A stretch of 64,000 nt of DNA, from positions 1,036,657-1,100,656 of the forward strand of contig NZ_PYOD01000001.1 in the NCBI RefSeq assembly GCF_003026285.1, read 5' to 3'. Positions 51,714-62,059 of this stretch are shown here, one piece after another. The notes beneath the pieces are model-generated. The model saw only the letters and a list, made by a program, of their open reading frames with translations. It did no database searches and was not told where the DNA came from. Both the position numbers and the translations under genes were made by a program. Position 1 is the stretch's first letter. Each line of letters opens with the position of its first letter. Source of the stretch: Photobacterium profundum (GTDB taxonomy: Bacteria > Pseudomonadota > Gammaproteobacteria > Enterobacterales > Vibrionaceae).

Positions 51714-54700
51714 TTATCCTTTAATCGATACTTGGCTACGACCGCCACCCACCGCTTCTACCGCAACTTGTACACCGATACGTTCAACCAATGTGCCTAC
51801 GTGTGAAATCACCCCAATCTGACGCCCATCCGCCTGCAATGCATCAAGACAAGCTAATGCCATCTCTAAACTATCAGGATCTAATGTGCCGAAGCCTTCA
51901 TCTATAAACAAAGAACCTAGCTGACGCGTATCCGCAGCCAACGAGGCAAGTGCCAACGCCAAAGAAAGAGACACTAAGAAGCTTTCACCACCCGATAACG
52001 ATTCAACACTGCGTACTTCATCCCCCATATCATGGTCGATCACTTGCAGTGCTAACGGGCTGCCCGGTACGGGTTGTAAAGCATAACGAGGGGCTAAATC
52101 TTGCAAATGCTCATTGGCTAAAATCACCAATTGTTGCAATGTTAAACCTTGTGCCAAGGTACGGAACTTATTACCGGTAGCCGAACCAATCAACTCATTC
52201 ATTTGTAGCCATAATTCAGTTTGCGTTTGCTGTTTTATTAACTGTTGAGTCAATTCACCCGATTGTAACTCAGCTTGTTTCGCCAACTCTAATTGCTGAC
52301 GATGTTGGAAGACTTGCTCATCCAATGCACTTTTTTGCTGGTTCCAATCAGCAACTAATTCAGCTTGTTGCTCACTGTCTTCTGCCAGCTCATGCTGTAC
52401 TAGCCACTGATGTGATAAAGCCGCTAATGCTTGATGCTCAATAACCGCTTGTTCGCGTTCCACTAACACCGTTAACGCGGAAGATAGCGCTTGTTCAATC
52501 AACTTTAGATCGTCACGTTCTTGGGCTAACCATGCATCCTCTTTACTCAGTAATGCCGTAAGCTGTTGTTCGGTTAACGCCAGTTTTTGCTGCCACTCAT
52601 TCCAACGAGTTACTGCTTTTTGCTGTTCTTTCTGCGTCTCTATTTGTTGCTGTTGGGCACTTTTCAATGCGGCATCTGCGGCTGCTTGTGCTTCGCCAGA
52701 CTGGCGCTGGACGGCTTGTATTTGGGTTATCGCCTCTTGTTGTTGCTTTAACGCTTGTTTATGTTGCTGCTCTACTTGCTGTAGATTATTTTCGCCAATA
52801 ACCTCTACGCGTTGTAGCCAAGTTTGTTGAATGTCTTTTTTCAGTAACGCGACTTTTTCACCCGTGGTTGAACATTGCTTTTGCGTATTTTGCAGTAACG
52901 TTTCTGCCTCTGCGATCTTAGGTGCAAGCTCTGCCTGTAACTTTTCACTTGCCAGTAAGTCACGTTGGTTAGCCATAAACTGTTGAACATCCAGATTAAG
53001 CTGCTGGAAGAATCCTTCTTCACCTTGTACTTTTAATTGCTCAAGCCACACGTTGCTGGTGTATTGCTCATTCAGTGTATTCGAGCGTGATGTGCGTATT
53101 GCCTCTTGAGTTGCGCTTTGCTTTTCAAGTGATTTAAGACGCTCTTGCCATTGCATAGTGGCTTGCGCTAATTCATGAAGCTGCTTGGTTAACTTCGACT
53201 CATCCTGTTGAAGCTGTTGTAGCTGAGTGTGCAACTGACGCCCCAGCAAGATTTGCTGCTGACGTTGTTCACCACTTTGCTGTAGTTTTTTTAGATCATT
53301 GTCAGCCTGTTCAACGTCTTGCTGCCATTGGAGCAATTGCTGGTTGAGTGTTTGAAGAGCAGCTTGTGGCTGTATTACTTCAGCACTATTTACTGCGAAA
53401 AATATGCTTTCATACTGCGTGTATAGCTGCTCAATACGAATATTAAGCTGCTGAAATTCAGTATTGAGCAAGACCAAACGTTGCTGATCTCTAGGTAATG
53501 ATTGCTGAAGCTGGCGTCGCTCAACATCACCATCTTGCAGTTGCTTAGTCAGCATTTGTAAGCGTTGTTGTTGGCTTTGTAATAACCCATCAACAACGGG
53601 GTTGCTGCTCGCATAAGGATGCTCAAGCGAACCACACAACGGACAAGCTTCTTCATCTTTTAATTCATTGCGGTAATCACCCAGATTCATGACAGCGCGA
53701 CTTTGCTGCAGCATGTATTCAACTTCTTTCTGCTGAACCGAAAGAATATCAAGTTCTGGCTGCAATACCGTTAGACGTTGCTCTGATTGCGCTAACACAC
53801 CCTGTAATTCATGCTGATCTGTTTGTAACTTGCCTGCTTGAACTAGCAGCAATACCCATTCCTTGGTTCCCGAAATAGCCTGACGCAATACATCGCGATG
53901 TTGCTGCTTTTCTGCGTACTGTGCGCGCTCTTGCGTTTGCTGTTGCTCTAACTGTTCAAGATCAAGCGTTTTGCTTTGCGCTTCACAATTCGATTTATTA
54001 ATTTGCAGTGTTTGTACTTGCTGCTCTAGTACTACCCGCTGCTGCTGATTATTGTCTTGTTCAAATTCTATTTGCAGCTTTTCTTTACGCAGTACCGAGT
54101 AAGCGCGGTGTGCCGCTAAATATTGCTGTAGGTTATCTTCAACAGATGCATAATGCTCAGCCACACCTTTGAATGACTGGCTTTGCTCAAGATCAGCCGA
54201 CAATTGCTGCTGACGTTGCTGCTGCACCTGCTGTTGCTGTTGGATTACCTGAAGGTGCTGCTGCTGTTCTGTAACGGTAACGCTGTTTTGCTGTAAAACA
54301 TTTTCCTGTTCGGCTAATTGAATACGCAAACCATCGGCTTGCAGGTCCCACTTTGCAGCTTCTTTTATTTTGGGCTCTAATTGTTGCCACTCTTGGTCAA
54401 GCTGAGCCAACGCCTCTGTCGCTTGCTTTGCCTGTAAATCAGCATCTGCACACTTTTGTTGCTCTGTTACTAACCGAGTTTCTGTCAGTACCAGTGCTTG
54501 TTCAATCTTAGCCAGCTGTGAGCTGACTTGTTGAAGCAAAGAAAAATCGCGATGTGCCGGCTGTACTTTGTCAATTAACGTTAATTGCTCGTAACGCGGC
54601 AGAGCCAGCTCTTTTTGCTGTTGAGCTTCTATGCACTTTTGCTGCGTTTCAGCCACACGTGCTGCTAACACTGACTCAGTTTTTAGTGTTTGTTGGTGTT

Positions 54701-55484
54701 GTTTAAATTCGTTTAGCTGAGCATCTAATTGCTTCACTTGTTCCTTTAGTTGCTCACATTGGGTGCTTAGTAATTGCTTTTCATCGTCCGATAACAAAGC
54801 AATATCACCCAATTTATCTTGCAGCTGAGTTAATGTCTGCTTTTCAACGCGGGCACGCTCATAAGCTGCCACAGACAACTGGCCGTATATTTCACCGCCC
54901 GTCATACGTTCTAGCAGTGCAGCTCGATCATCAGCCCCCGCTTTTAAGAACGCGGCAAACTCCCCTTGCGGTAACATCACCGCACGACGAAACTGTTCGA
55001 AGGTTAAGCCGATCAAGCGTTCAATTTCAGCTTGTAGTTCTTGCTTCTTACCCGCAAAACGCTGCCCAGTATCGAGGTTTTCAAGCCATTGTTCTGCAGC
55101 TTGAACTCGCCCTTCAGCACGCCCACGAGCACGACGAACATGCCAATGCGATCGCCAATGGCTACCGTCGTTGGCAACAAAATCAACTTCGGTAAATGCC
55201 TCTGCTTTGCCGCGAGATAAAATGCTTCTTACATCGTTCGCTTTAATTCGATTTTCATCGCTATCACGTCCAATTTCAGCATCATTTTTTTTATTCGATT
55301 GCAGACGAGGAATACGATCGTATAACGCTAGGCAAATCGCATCTAATAAGGTCGATTTACCTGCACCGGTTTTTCCCGTTATTGCAAATAAACCCGCCTC
55401 ACCTAGACGACCACCCGCAAAATCGATCTCAAATTTACTTTGCAAGCTGGCAAGGTTCTCACCTCGTAATGCTAAAATTTTCAT
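51714..55484 (-). CDS. sbcC: SbcC, SMC-like ATPase subunit of the SbcCD nuclease
   Basis: The 1256-residue protein has Walker A GKTGAGKS (residues 37-44), two very long glutamine-rich coiled coils, a zinc hook CPLCGSLEHPY near residue 611, and the C-terminal signature SLSGGESFLVSLSLALALASL followed by LFIDEGFGTLD. With SbcD it cuts hairpins and DNA ends, as Mre11-Rad50. It is longer than E. coli SbcC (1048), mainly through the coiled coils. ATG overlaps the sbcD stop by one base (TAATG). Confidence 0.96.
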   Translation of the reverse strand: MKILALRGENLASLQSKFEIDFAGGRLGEAGLFAITGKTGAGKSTLLDAICLALYDRIPRLQSNKKNDAEIGRDSDENRIKANDVRSILSRGKAEAFTEVDFVANDGSHWRSHWHVRRARGRAEGRVQAAEQWLENLDTGQRFAGKKQELQAEIERLIGLTFEQFRRAVMLPQGEFAAFLKAGADDRAALLERMTGGEIYGQLSVAAYERARVEKQTLTQLQDKLGDIALLSDDEKQLLSTQCEQLKEQVKQLDAQLNEFKQHQQTLKTESVLAARVAETQQKCIEAQQQKELALPRYEQLTLIDKVQPAHRDFSLLQQVSSQLAKIEQALVLTETRLVTEQQKCADADLQAKQATEALAQLDQEWQQLEPKIKEAAKWDLQADGLRIQLAEQENVLQQNSVTVTEQQQHLQVIQQQQQVQQQRQQQLSADLEQSQSFKGVAEHYASVEDNLQQYLAAHRAYSVLRKEKLQIEFEQDNNQQQRVVLEQQVQTLQINKSNCEAQSKTLDLEQLEQQQTQERAQYAEKQQHRDVLRQAISGTKEWVLLLVQAGKLQTDQHELQGVLAQSEQRLTVLQPELDILSVQQKEVEYMLQQSRAVMNLGDYRNELKDEEACPLCGSLEHPYASSNPVVDGLLQSQQQRLQMLTKQLQDGDVERRQLQQSLPRDQQRLVLLNTEFQQLNIRIEQLYTQYESIFFAVNSAEVIQPQAALQTLNQQLLQWQQDVEQADNDLKKLQQSGEQRQQQILLGRQLHTQLQQLQQDESKLTKQLHELAQATMQWQERLKSLEKQSATQEAIRTSRSNTLNEQYTSNVWLEQLKVQGEEGFFQQLNLDVQQFMANQRDLLASEKLQAELAPKIAEAETLLQNTQKQCSTTGEKVALLKKDIQQTWLQRVEVIGENNLQQVEQQHKQALKQQQEAITQIQAVQRQSGEAQAAADAALKSAQQQQIETQKEQQKAVTRWNEWQQKLALTEQQLTALLSKEDAWLAQERDDLKLIEQALSSALTVLVEREQAVIEHQALAALSHQWLVQHELAEDSEQQAELVADWNQQKSALDEQVFQHRQQLELAKQAELQSGELTQQLIKQQTQTELWLQMNELIGSATGNKFRTLAQGLTLQQLVILANEHLQDLAPRYALQPVPGSPLALQVIDHDMGDEVRSVESLSGGESFLVSLSLALALASLAADTRQLGSLFIDEGFGTLDPDSLEMALACLDALQADGRQIGVISHVGTLVERIGVQVAVEAVGGGRSQVSIKG

Positions 55485-56749
55485 TATTTACCACCTTCAC
55501 TACGCACTGCATCACCATCTTGGGCATCTTCAACTTGAATCAATAACTGTTCGAAAGCAGATGCCATCGCTTCATCTGGATCACCTTGATATTTCTTCGC
55601 CCAACTTAAGGCGAACACTTGCTCGGGTGAAACATCTGATAAACGTCGATGATTTAACGAATCTTGTTGCTCTTGTTGCTGATAATGCGGGGTAATTTTA
55701 GCTAATCGCACAGCTTTACTATCGATGGCTTGCAATACTTTTTCTCGCAATAATGCTTGGGGTTTATCAAGCAGTACGTGCACTTCTAAAAATGGTTGTT
55801 GCTCACGGGGTATCTCATCAACCGATAGCGCTTCAAGCGCTTCCAACACTTGATCGAGTGGAGCCGGCGATGATGGAACTTTCAACATATCAACGGTACG
55901 AGGAATCGTTATCGACTCAATTTGGCTGACGGCTTTACCATCGAGTTCAACAATAACCGCTTGGTGGGCATAATTACGTTCAGACATTGATAGCGGAATT
56001 GGCGAACCGCAATAACGAACATGTTCTTTCTTGGCCACTCGCTGGGCTAAATGCAAATGTCCGAGAGCAACATAGGTTATATCGTCAGCAAATATGGATG
56101 CAGGTAAGGCATGTTGATTACCACCCAAAACACGACGTTCCGACATTTCAGATAATTTGCCAGACGCCATATACGCATGCCCCATACCGATCAATGCTTG
56201 CTGTTCTGTCTGTAACGCACGAGCAGCCTCTGTCATTTCGCCATATAAGGTTTCTACGCCTTTAATCAGACGATCATCATCTTCATCAAGATCTTCAGTA
56301 CGCAAATCGGCGCTGCGTAAAAAAGGCACGGCTAATACCCAAGCAGCTTGCTCACCTTGTTTGTTCGTAATCGGAATCAACATGCGATCGTGATCAAGCT
56401 GTCCACTTTCATCACGGTGAATACCGCCCACCATATGCAAATCAAAAGCTTTCAATAATTCATGCGGGGCATCTAACTTACTTGGGGAGTCATGATTTCC
56501 CCCTATCATCACTACATCAAGGTTTGGCAAACTTTTCGCGACACGCGCAAGAAATCGATACAGCATGCGCCACGCACTAGCAGGAGGATTCGCGGTATCA
56601 AAAATATCGCCTGCAACCAGCAAGGCATCAATCTGTTGCTGTTCTAAGGTATCGGCTAACCAATCTAAAAAAGTTTGATGTTCATAATCACGACTATAAC
56701 CATGTAGCTGGTGTCCGAGATGCCAATCTGATGTGTGAAGAATTTTCAT
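55484..56749 (-). CDS. sbcD: SbcD, Mre11-like nuclease subunit
   Basis: The metal-dependent nuclease has the phosphoesterase motifs HTSDWHLGH, AGDIFD, GGNHDS and GHLHLAQ. It forms SbcCD with SbcC. The frame opens at 56767, but MKILHTSDWHLG starts at 56749 and is the family N-terminus, giving 421 residues (E. coli 400). It is divergent from rdgC. Confidence 0.96.
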   Translation of the reverse strand: MKILHTSDWHLGHQLHGYSRDYEHQTFLDWLADTLEQQQIDALLVAGDIFDTANPPASAWRMLYRFLARVAKSLPNLDVVMIGGNHDSPSKLDAPHELLKAFDLHMVGGIHRDESGQLDHDRMLIPITNKQGEQAAWVLAVPFLRSADLRTEDLDEDDDRLIKGVETLYGEMTEAARALQTEQQALIGMGHAYMASGKLSEMSERRVLGGNQHALPASIFADDITYVALGHLHLAQRVAKKEHVRYCGSPIPLSMSERNYAHQAVIVELDGKAVSQIESITIPRTVDMLKVPSSPAPLDQVLEALEALSVDEIPREQQPFLEVHVLLDKPQALLREKVLQAIDSKAVRLAKITPHYQQQEQQDSLNHRRLSDVSPEQVFALSWAKKYQGDPDEAMASAFEQLLIQVEDAQDGDAVRSEGGK

Positions 56750-56903
56750 TATGATATGTATGCGCAAGCCAAGAAAAACTTCCTCGATTGTACCCTACAA
56801 ATCGTAATATCCACGCAAATCCTCATCAGAAAAATTGCGACAAAACCGCAGCAATACAATAGTATTAAGCCTCAAATGCACAACCCTAGGATTTGTAACT
56901 ACC

Positions 56904-57818
56904 ATGATGTGGTTTAAAAACATACTGACCTATCGCTTTACCCGTGAAATCGACTTAAACCCTGAGCAGATCGAAAAACAGTTGGAAGAATTCCGCTTCA
57001 CACCTTGTGGTAGCCAAGACATCCAAAAGTTTGGCTGGGTACATGCGCTAGGTAAGCACGGTGATATGTTCACTCACGTCGTCGGTGACAACATTCTTGT
57101 TTGCGTACGTAAAGAAGAAAAAATGCTGCCTTCTTCTGTCATTAAGGAATCGCTTAATGCAAAAGTAGAAATGCAGGAACAAGAGCTGGGTCGTAAGCTG
57201 AAGAAAAGCGAAAAAGACTCAATTAAAGACGACATCGTGATGGATCTTTTACCACGCGCATTCAGCCGTCATCAGCAAACTTACGCACTTATCATGCCGA
57301 AACAAGGCTACATTGTGGTTGATGCGGGTAGCTACAAGAAAGCTGAAGATTTACTGGCACTATTGCGTAAATCTATCGGTTCATTGCCAGTTGTACCTGT
57401 AACTCCAGAAAAGCCTGCAGAACTGACAATGACAGAATGGGTACGTTCAAATACCTCACCAACAGGCTTCACTATTGGTGAAGAAGCTGAATTTAAAGCT
57501 ATTCTTGAAGAAGGTGGCGTTATCCGCTGCAAGCAACAAGATCTAAGTTGTGACGAAATTCTGGCACACATTGAAGCAGATAAGCTGGTAACGAAGCTTT
57601 CGCTTAACTGGCAAGATCGTATTGATTTCATTCTTGCAGATGATTTAAGCGTTAAACGTCTGAAGTTCTCTGATGAGATCAAAGATCAAAACGAGGATAT
57701 CGACCGTGAAGATATGGCTGCTCGTATTGATGCAGACTTATCACTCATGTGTGGTGAATTCTCGGTATTCTTACCAAACGTATTTGAAGTGTTGGGTGGT
57801 TTAGAAGAAAAAGGTTAA
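56904..57818 (+). CDS. rdgC: RdgC, recombination-associated protein
   Basis: RdgC forms a ring on DNA and limits RecA. The sequence [26 protein letters not shown] and [15 protein letters not shown] matches the family. The open frame reaches back to 56835, but the family start is the ATG at 56904 (or 56907), giving 304 residues (E. coli 303). In E. coli rdgC is also near sbcCD. Terminator follows. Confidence 0.96.
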   Translation: MMWFKNILTYRFTREIDLNPEQIEKQLEEFRFTPCGSQDIQKFGWVHALGKHGDMFTHVVGDNILVCVRKEEKMLPSSVIKESLNAKVEMQEQELGRKLKKSEKDSIKDDIVMDLLPRAFSRHQQTYALIMPKQGYIVVDAGSYKKAEDLLALLRKSIGSLPVVPVTPEKPAELTMTEWVRSNTSPTGFTIGEEAEFKAILEEGGVIRCKQQDLSCDEILAHIEADKLVTKLSLNWQDRIDFILADDLSVKRLKFSDEIKDQNEDIDREDMAARIDADLSLMCGEFSVFLPNVFEVLGGLEEKG

Positions 57819-57844
57819 TCCTTCTTTATAGCCAGTCAAACATT

Positions 57845-57871
57845 AAAAAGAGCGCTTCGGCGCTCTTTTTT
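57845..57871 (+). terminator. Terminator of rdgC
   Basis: AAAAAGAGCGC, loop TTCG, GCGCTCTTTTT, then T. A classic UUCG-capped terminator. Confidence 0.93.
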
Positions 57872-58040
57872 GCATCTGTTATCCCCACTTTCCAGATTCA
57901 TCCTGTTTTTGCATACCTGAATAACCACTTTTTTTGCCTGATAATTGCTATGAGGCACCGATCACAGTAAAATCCGCGCTCCTTCCGCATCACTAGGTGA
58001 TTGCGGCCTGATTTGCAATCAGACAACGAGAATTTGAGAT

Positions 58041-59447
58041 ATGTTTAAACCTGAATTGTTATCCCCTGCGGGCAGCCTTAAAAACATGCGCTACGCTTTT
58101 GCGTACGGTGCAGATGCCGTCTATGCTGGCCAACCACGTTATAGCCTTCGTGTTCGTAACAACGAGTTCAATCACGAGAACCTTAAGATTGGTATCGACG
58201 AAGCACATGCACAAGGCAAAAAGCTATACGTGGTATGTAACATTCAGCCACATAACTCAAAATTAAAGACCTTCATTCGCGATCTTAAACCTATCGTTGA
58301 AATGGGCCCAGACGCCTTAATCATGTCTGATCCAGGTCTTATCATGATGGTACGTGAAAACTTCCCTGAAGTGGTTATTCACCTATCAGTGCAAGCGAAC
58401 GCCGTTAACTGGGCAACCGTTAAATTTTGGTCTACCCAAGGTGTTGAGCGTGTCATTCTTTCTCGTGAACTATCGCTAGAAGAAATCGAAGAAATTCGCG
58501 AAAACTGCCCAGAAACAGAATTAGAAATTTTTGTTCATGGTGCACTTTGCATGGCTTACTCTGGCCGCTGTCTTCTATCTGGTTACATGAACAAACGTGA
58601 CCCGAACCAGGGTACTTGTACTAACGCTTGTCGTTGGGAATACAAAGCAGAAGCAGCAAAAGAAGACGAAAACGGTCAAATTGTTGAAGCTAACCCTGCA
58701 GATACTGGTGTTAATGTTCAGGAAGTGGAAGTTCAAGAAGCTCGCCCTGACAACACTCTTGGCCTTGGTAAGCCAACAGACGAAGTGATTCTACTTTCTG
58801 AATCTCACCGTCCTGAAGAAAAAATGGCTGCTTTTGAAGATGAGCACGGCACTTACATTATGAACTCGAAAGACCTACGTGCTATCCAGCATGTAGAGCG
58901 TCTAACGAAGATGGGTGTACACTCATTAAAAATTGAAGGTCGTACTAAATCTTTCTACTACTGTGCGCGTACCGCTCAGGTATACCGTAAAGCAATTGAT
59001 GATGCTGTAGCTGGCAAACCATTTGATGAAAGCCTAATGGGTACACTAGAAAGCCTTGCTCACCGTGGTTACACCGAAGGTTTCTTACGCCGTCACACAC
59101 ATGATGCATACCAGAACTACGAGTACGGTTACTCAATTTCTGATACTCAACAATTTGTGGGTGAATTCACAGGTAAGCGACGTGGCGATCTTGCAGAAGT
59201 TGATGTGAAGAATAAATTCTTGGTCGGCGATAGCCTTGAAGTAATGACACCACAAGGTAACGTTGTTTTCACGCTTGAAATGATGGAAAACCGCAAGTCA
59301 GAATCTGTTGATGATGCAAAAGGTAATGGCCACTTTATGTTTATCCCAGTACCTGCTGACATGGACTTAGAGTACGGCCTACTAATGCGTAACCTAAGTA
59401 ACGGTCAAGATACTCGTAGCCCTCACGGTTCTGTAGACGGTAAATAA
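58041..59447 (+). CDS. trhP: TrhP (YegQ), tRNA U34 hydroxylation protein, peptidase U32 family
   Basis: The 468-residue protein has the U32 signature EIFVHGALCMAYSGRCLLSGYM (in two parts, residues 173-194) and further Cys residues in GTCTNACRWEYK, likely Fe-S ligands. E. coli TrhP makes 5-hydroxyuridine at the wobble position of tRNAs, using prephenate-derived chemistry and iron-sulfur clusters. It is followed after only 4 bases by yfhL, whose product is needed for the same reaction in E. coli, giving an operon here. The frame starts MFKPELLSPAGSL. Confidence 0.93.
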   Translation: MFKPELLSPAGSLKNMRYAFAYGADAVYAGQPRYSLRVRNNEFNHENLKIGIDEAHAQGKKLYVVCNIQPHNSKLKTFIRDLKPIVEMGPDALIMSDPGLIMMVRENFPEVVIHLSVQANAVNWATVKFWSTQGVERVILSRELSLEEIEEIRENCPETELEIFVHGALCMAYSGRCLLSGYMNKRDPNQGTCTNACRWEYKAEAAKEDENGQIVEANPADTGVNVQEVEVQEARPDNTLGLGKPTDEVILLSESHRPEEKMAAFEDEHGTYIMNSKDLRAIQHVERLTKMGVHSLKIEGRTKSFYYCARTAQVYRKAIDDAVAGKPFDESLMGTLESLAHRGYTEGFLRRHTHDAYQNYEYGYSISDTQQFVGEFTGKRRGDLAEVDVKNKFLVGDSLEVMTPQGNVVFTLEMMENRKSESVDDAKGNGHFMFIPVPADMDLEYGLLMRNLSNGQDTRSPHGSVDGK

Positions 59448-59451
59448 TTCG

Positions 59452-59706
59452 ATGGCATTGCTCATTAATGATAAATGCATCAACTGCGATATGTGTGATC
59501 CTGAGTGTCCAAACGAAGCGATCACCATGGGCGAAGAGTTCTATGAAATAGATCCTGCCCGTTGCACTGAATGTATAGGCCATTACGACAAACCAACGTG
59601 TCAGTCTGTTTGTCCTATTACAAAATGTATTATCATCGACCCCGATAATGTCGAAACCGAAGATGAACTGCTTGAAAAGTTTGTCACCTTACAAGGTTTG
59701 ACATAA
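59452..59706 (+). CDS. yfhL: YfhL, 4Fe-4S ferredoxin
   Basis: The 84-residue protein has a first cluster motif with C9, C12, C15, C19 (CINCDMCDPEC) and a second with C38, C41, C50, C54 plus C59. It is an Alvin-type dicluster ferredoxin. In E. coli YfhL supports TrhP-dependent tRNA hydroxylation; trhP is 4 bases upstream here. Terminator follows within 3 bases. Confidence 0.93.
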   Translation: MALLINDKCINCDMCDPECPNEAITMGEEFYEIDPARCTECIGHYDKPTCQSVCPITKCIIIDPDNVETEDELLEKFVTLQGLT

Positions 59707-59708
59707 CG

Positions 59709-59735
59709 AAAAAAGCGCCTAAGGGCGCTTTTTTT
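59709..59735 (+). terminator. Terminator of trhP-yfhL
   Basis: AAAAAAGCGCC, loop TAAG, GGCGCTTTTTT. T/A tracts on both sides let it serve mepA too. Confidence 0.92.
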
Positions 59736-59758
59736 ATATCTAAGAATTCAAATATCAA

Positions 59759-60601
59759 TCACGATTGAATTAATGCTAAACATTGAGGCGGCGGTATTTT
59801 CATTTGCTTCTTTTTCTTTGGCTTTGTTTCTTTTTTCTTATTCTGAGCAGTCTGTTTTACTTTCTTTTGTGGCTTCCAAGATGCTAGTTCAGCCCCGCAG
59901 CCATCTCCTGGAGGAGGTGGATTTTGTGCTTTACAGTTAGTGCTGCCATCAGGGCAACTTAAACGCACGTGAAAGTGATAATAATGCCCCCACCAAGGCC
60001 GTACTTTTCTTAACCAGTCACGATTTTGCCATTCCGATTTACACAGTTGTTCTTTAATCACCGGATGCACAAAAATACGCGCAACTCGATCATCAGTTGC
60101 CGCTAATTGAATTAACAAGGCTTGTTTGTTACTCCAGTTTTCATTATTAATTTTATAATCTTTAATATGTACCATCGGAAGCGGCTGTACTTCTACTAAA
60201 CTTTTTTTTGCCAATGGAGCATCAGTCATCTTTAACCAAATATCAGCATCAAGCCCTGTCTGGTGGCTAGCATGCCCCGATGAAAACCGCCCACCACGTG
60301 GCATTGATATATCGCCAACTAACATATTACCAAGGCGTAATTTTTGCGCATCTGACGATAATTCTTTTAAGAACTGAATCATTTCACGATGACCATAATA
60401 ACGGCCTCGTTGTGAACGAATAACCTGATACCCTTCCCCTTCTAGCGGTAACGTTTCACCGCCAGCGAGGCAACCATTGCTGTATGAACCAATAGAGTTT
60501 GATGTTCCATTGCTTGGTACTTTTACTTTTTCCCAAGGTGTGGCAGAAGTCGATAAGCTGTAACTCATCAGCATGACAGTAAGAAAAAGTATTCTATTCA
60601 C
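59759..60601 (-). CDS. mepA: MepA, penicillin-insensitive murein endopeptidase
   Basis: The 280-residue periplasmic LAS metallopeptidase cuts cross-links in peptidoglycan. It has a signal peptide (residues 1-20), the zinc motif SGHASHQTGLDADIW (first His and Asp) and HYHFHVRLSCP (last His pair). Conserved Cys in GCLAGGE and LSCPDGS may form disulfides. The C-terminus has an unusual Lys-rich tail (about residues 245-270, KKVKQTAQNKKKETKPKKKKQ). E. coli MepA is 274 residues. Confidence 0.94.
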   Translation of the reverse strand: MNRILFLTVMLMSYSLSTSATPWEKVKVPSNGTSNSIGSYSNGCLAGGETLPLEGEGYQVIRSQRGRYYGHREMIQFLKELSSDAQKLRLGNMLVGDISMPRGGRFSSGHASHQTGLDADIWLKMTDAPLAKKSLVEVQPLPMVHIKDYKINNENWSNKQALLIQLAATDDRVARIFVHPVIKEQLCKSEWQNRDWLRKVRPWWGHYYHFHVRLSCPDGSTNCKAQNPPPPGDGCGAELASWKPQKKVKQTAQNKKKETKPKKKKQMKIPPPQCLALIQS

Positions 60602-60671
60602 AGTACCATCCCAATATTGTTATTAAATCCATTATTGAAATCATAGCGCACTCTCACTGTTGCATAGGAAT

Positions 60672-60693
60672 AAAAAACAGCCCGTAGACTGCT
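60672..60693 (-). terminator. Terminator of the SorC-family gene
   Basis: On the minus strand AGCAGTC, loop TACG, GGCTGTT, then T4. It starts 34 bases past the stop. Confidence 0.75.
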
Positions 60694-60726
60694 TTTATTA
60701 TTTATTAGCGTGATAGATAGATGTGG

Positions 60727-61707
60727 CTACTTCATTTGCTGATCAAGATTTAATATTGTCAGTGCATTACTTACGCTGGTCGCGACAACATCAACAACAC
60801 CCGATCGTAATGCGCCTAGCAACGCTAATGCTTTACTGTTTTCAGCAGCCGAAACAACCACTGTTGGTATATGTCGCAGCTCTTCCATACTCAAACCAAT
60901 CACTCGATCACTCATCATGGTATCAGCTTGGTTTCCTTGGCTATCAAAAAAATCATAACCAGCAATATCGCCAACAACACCCTTTCGAATACGTGCTTCT
61001 ACAATTTCTTGCGGCGTGAACCAACCCAGCTTAACCATGTGGCTGTTTTCATTCATATCACCAACCCCAACTAAAGCAACATCAGCCCGACGAGCACGGT
61101 CTAATGTTTCTTTTACAGTGCCATTTTTCATGAAGGCTTCTTTTACTCTAATATCTTCAACGTAGGCTGGCGCATACAAGGTTTCACTAATGCCATCATA
61201 TTTCTTCGCCAGTAATCGACAAATATGGTCAGCATTAATCGCATTACCCGAACGGTGAGTGCCACCGATACCACTCACAAAGCGGCATTTCTTATGAGGA
61301 ACAACACCAACATGGCTAGCAATCGAAGCTATATTTCGCCCCTGCCCAACCGTCACTACCATTTCATCCGTTAAGATCGTGGCTAAATAGCTAGAAACCA
61401 GACTGGCAACCTGTTGACGTTGCGCCTCATCATCAGGCTGATCAAGTGCAATCAATGCGCGCTTTAGATTAAAACGTTCAATAAGTTGTTGTTCGAGTTT
61501 TTCGCTAAAAACAGGATGATATTTAACAGTAATTTCGACCACACCTTCTTCTCGAGCACGACGAAGCAGACGACCCACTTTGGCACGTGACATACCAAAT
61601 TTTTTTGATATCTCTTCTTGAGTCGCACCATCTTGATAATAAGCGATAGCAATCTCGGTCAATAAGTCACTATCAACATGTGGGCTATCATTGGTATTTG
61701 CACTCAT
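60727..61707 (-). CDS. SorC/DeoR-like sugar-binding transcriptional regulator
   Basis: The 326-residue regulator has an N-terminal helix-turn-helix (IAIAYYQDGATQEEISKKFGMSRAKVGRLL, about residues 18-47) and a C-terminal sugar-binding domain (about residues 60-320; VTVGQGRNIASIA, GIGGTHRSG). SorC proteins bind phosphorylated sugars (sorbitol, deoxyribose, AI-2). No sugar operon is adjacent, so the ligand is unknown. Mind that it is the last gene before the rRNA operon and reads away from it. Confidence 0.88.
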   Translation of the reverse strand: MSANTNDSPHVDSDLLTEIAIAYYQDGATQEEISKKFGMSRAKVGRLLRRAREEGVVEITVKYHPVFSEKLEQQLIERFNLKRALIALDQPDDEAQRQQVASLVSSYLATILTDEMVVTVGQGRNIASIASHVGVVPHKKCRFVSGIGGTHRSGNAINADHICRLLAKKYDGISETLYAPAYVEDIRVKEAFMKNGTVKETLDRARRADVALVGVGDMNENSHMVKLGWFTPQEIVEARIRKGVVGDIAGYDFFDSQGNQADTMMSDRVIGLSMEELRHIPTVVVSAAENSKALALLGALRSGVVDVVATSVSNALTILNLDQQMK

Positions 61708-62059
61708 CGTACGATCCTTCCTAGCTGCTATTCAGCGCATTCATTACCAACAATATTACTATATGCGTGCCGTTAATTGGATAGTAAAGCTATGTATTCA
61801 TTACAGACTTTGTCGACCACTAATCCCGAACAGCTTTTTCCAGTACGCACACCCAAAAGACAACCAAAATCACTAGAGGTTATTTTCATTTAAAATAAAT
61901 AATTAAGATATTGATTTACTTGATATTATAGGTTGTGCAGCTTTTAGAGCATTGGAACTCTAGAGCTATATATTATCAAGCCAGACAGCTAACAGTCATG
62001 AATTACGTAGGAAAGATTGATCGGAATGAACAAGAAATTATTGAGGACGGTATAAAAAG

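Noticed and set aside
51714..55484. CAG/CTG-rich low-complexity DNA inside sbcC as a microsatellite
   Set aside because: It encodes Gln-rich coiled coil; repeats are irregular and follow the heptad pattern of SbcC, so no separate repeat element is called.
61691..61876. Small ORF of 61 codons after the SorC gene
   Set aside because: No ribosome site or recognisable family, and it overlaps the start and promoter region of the SorC gene on the other strand.
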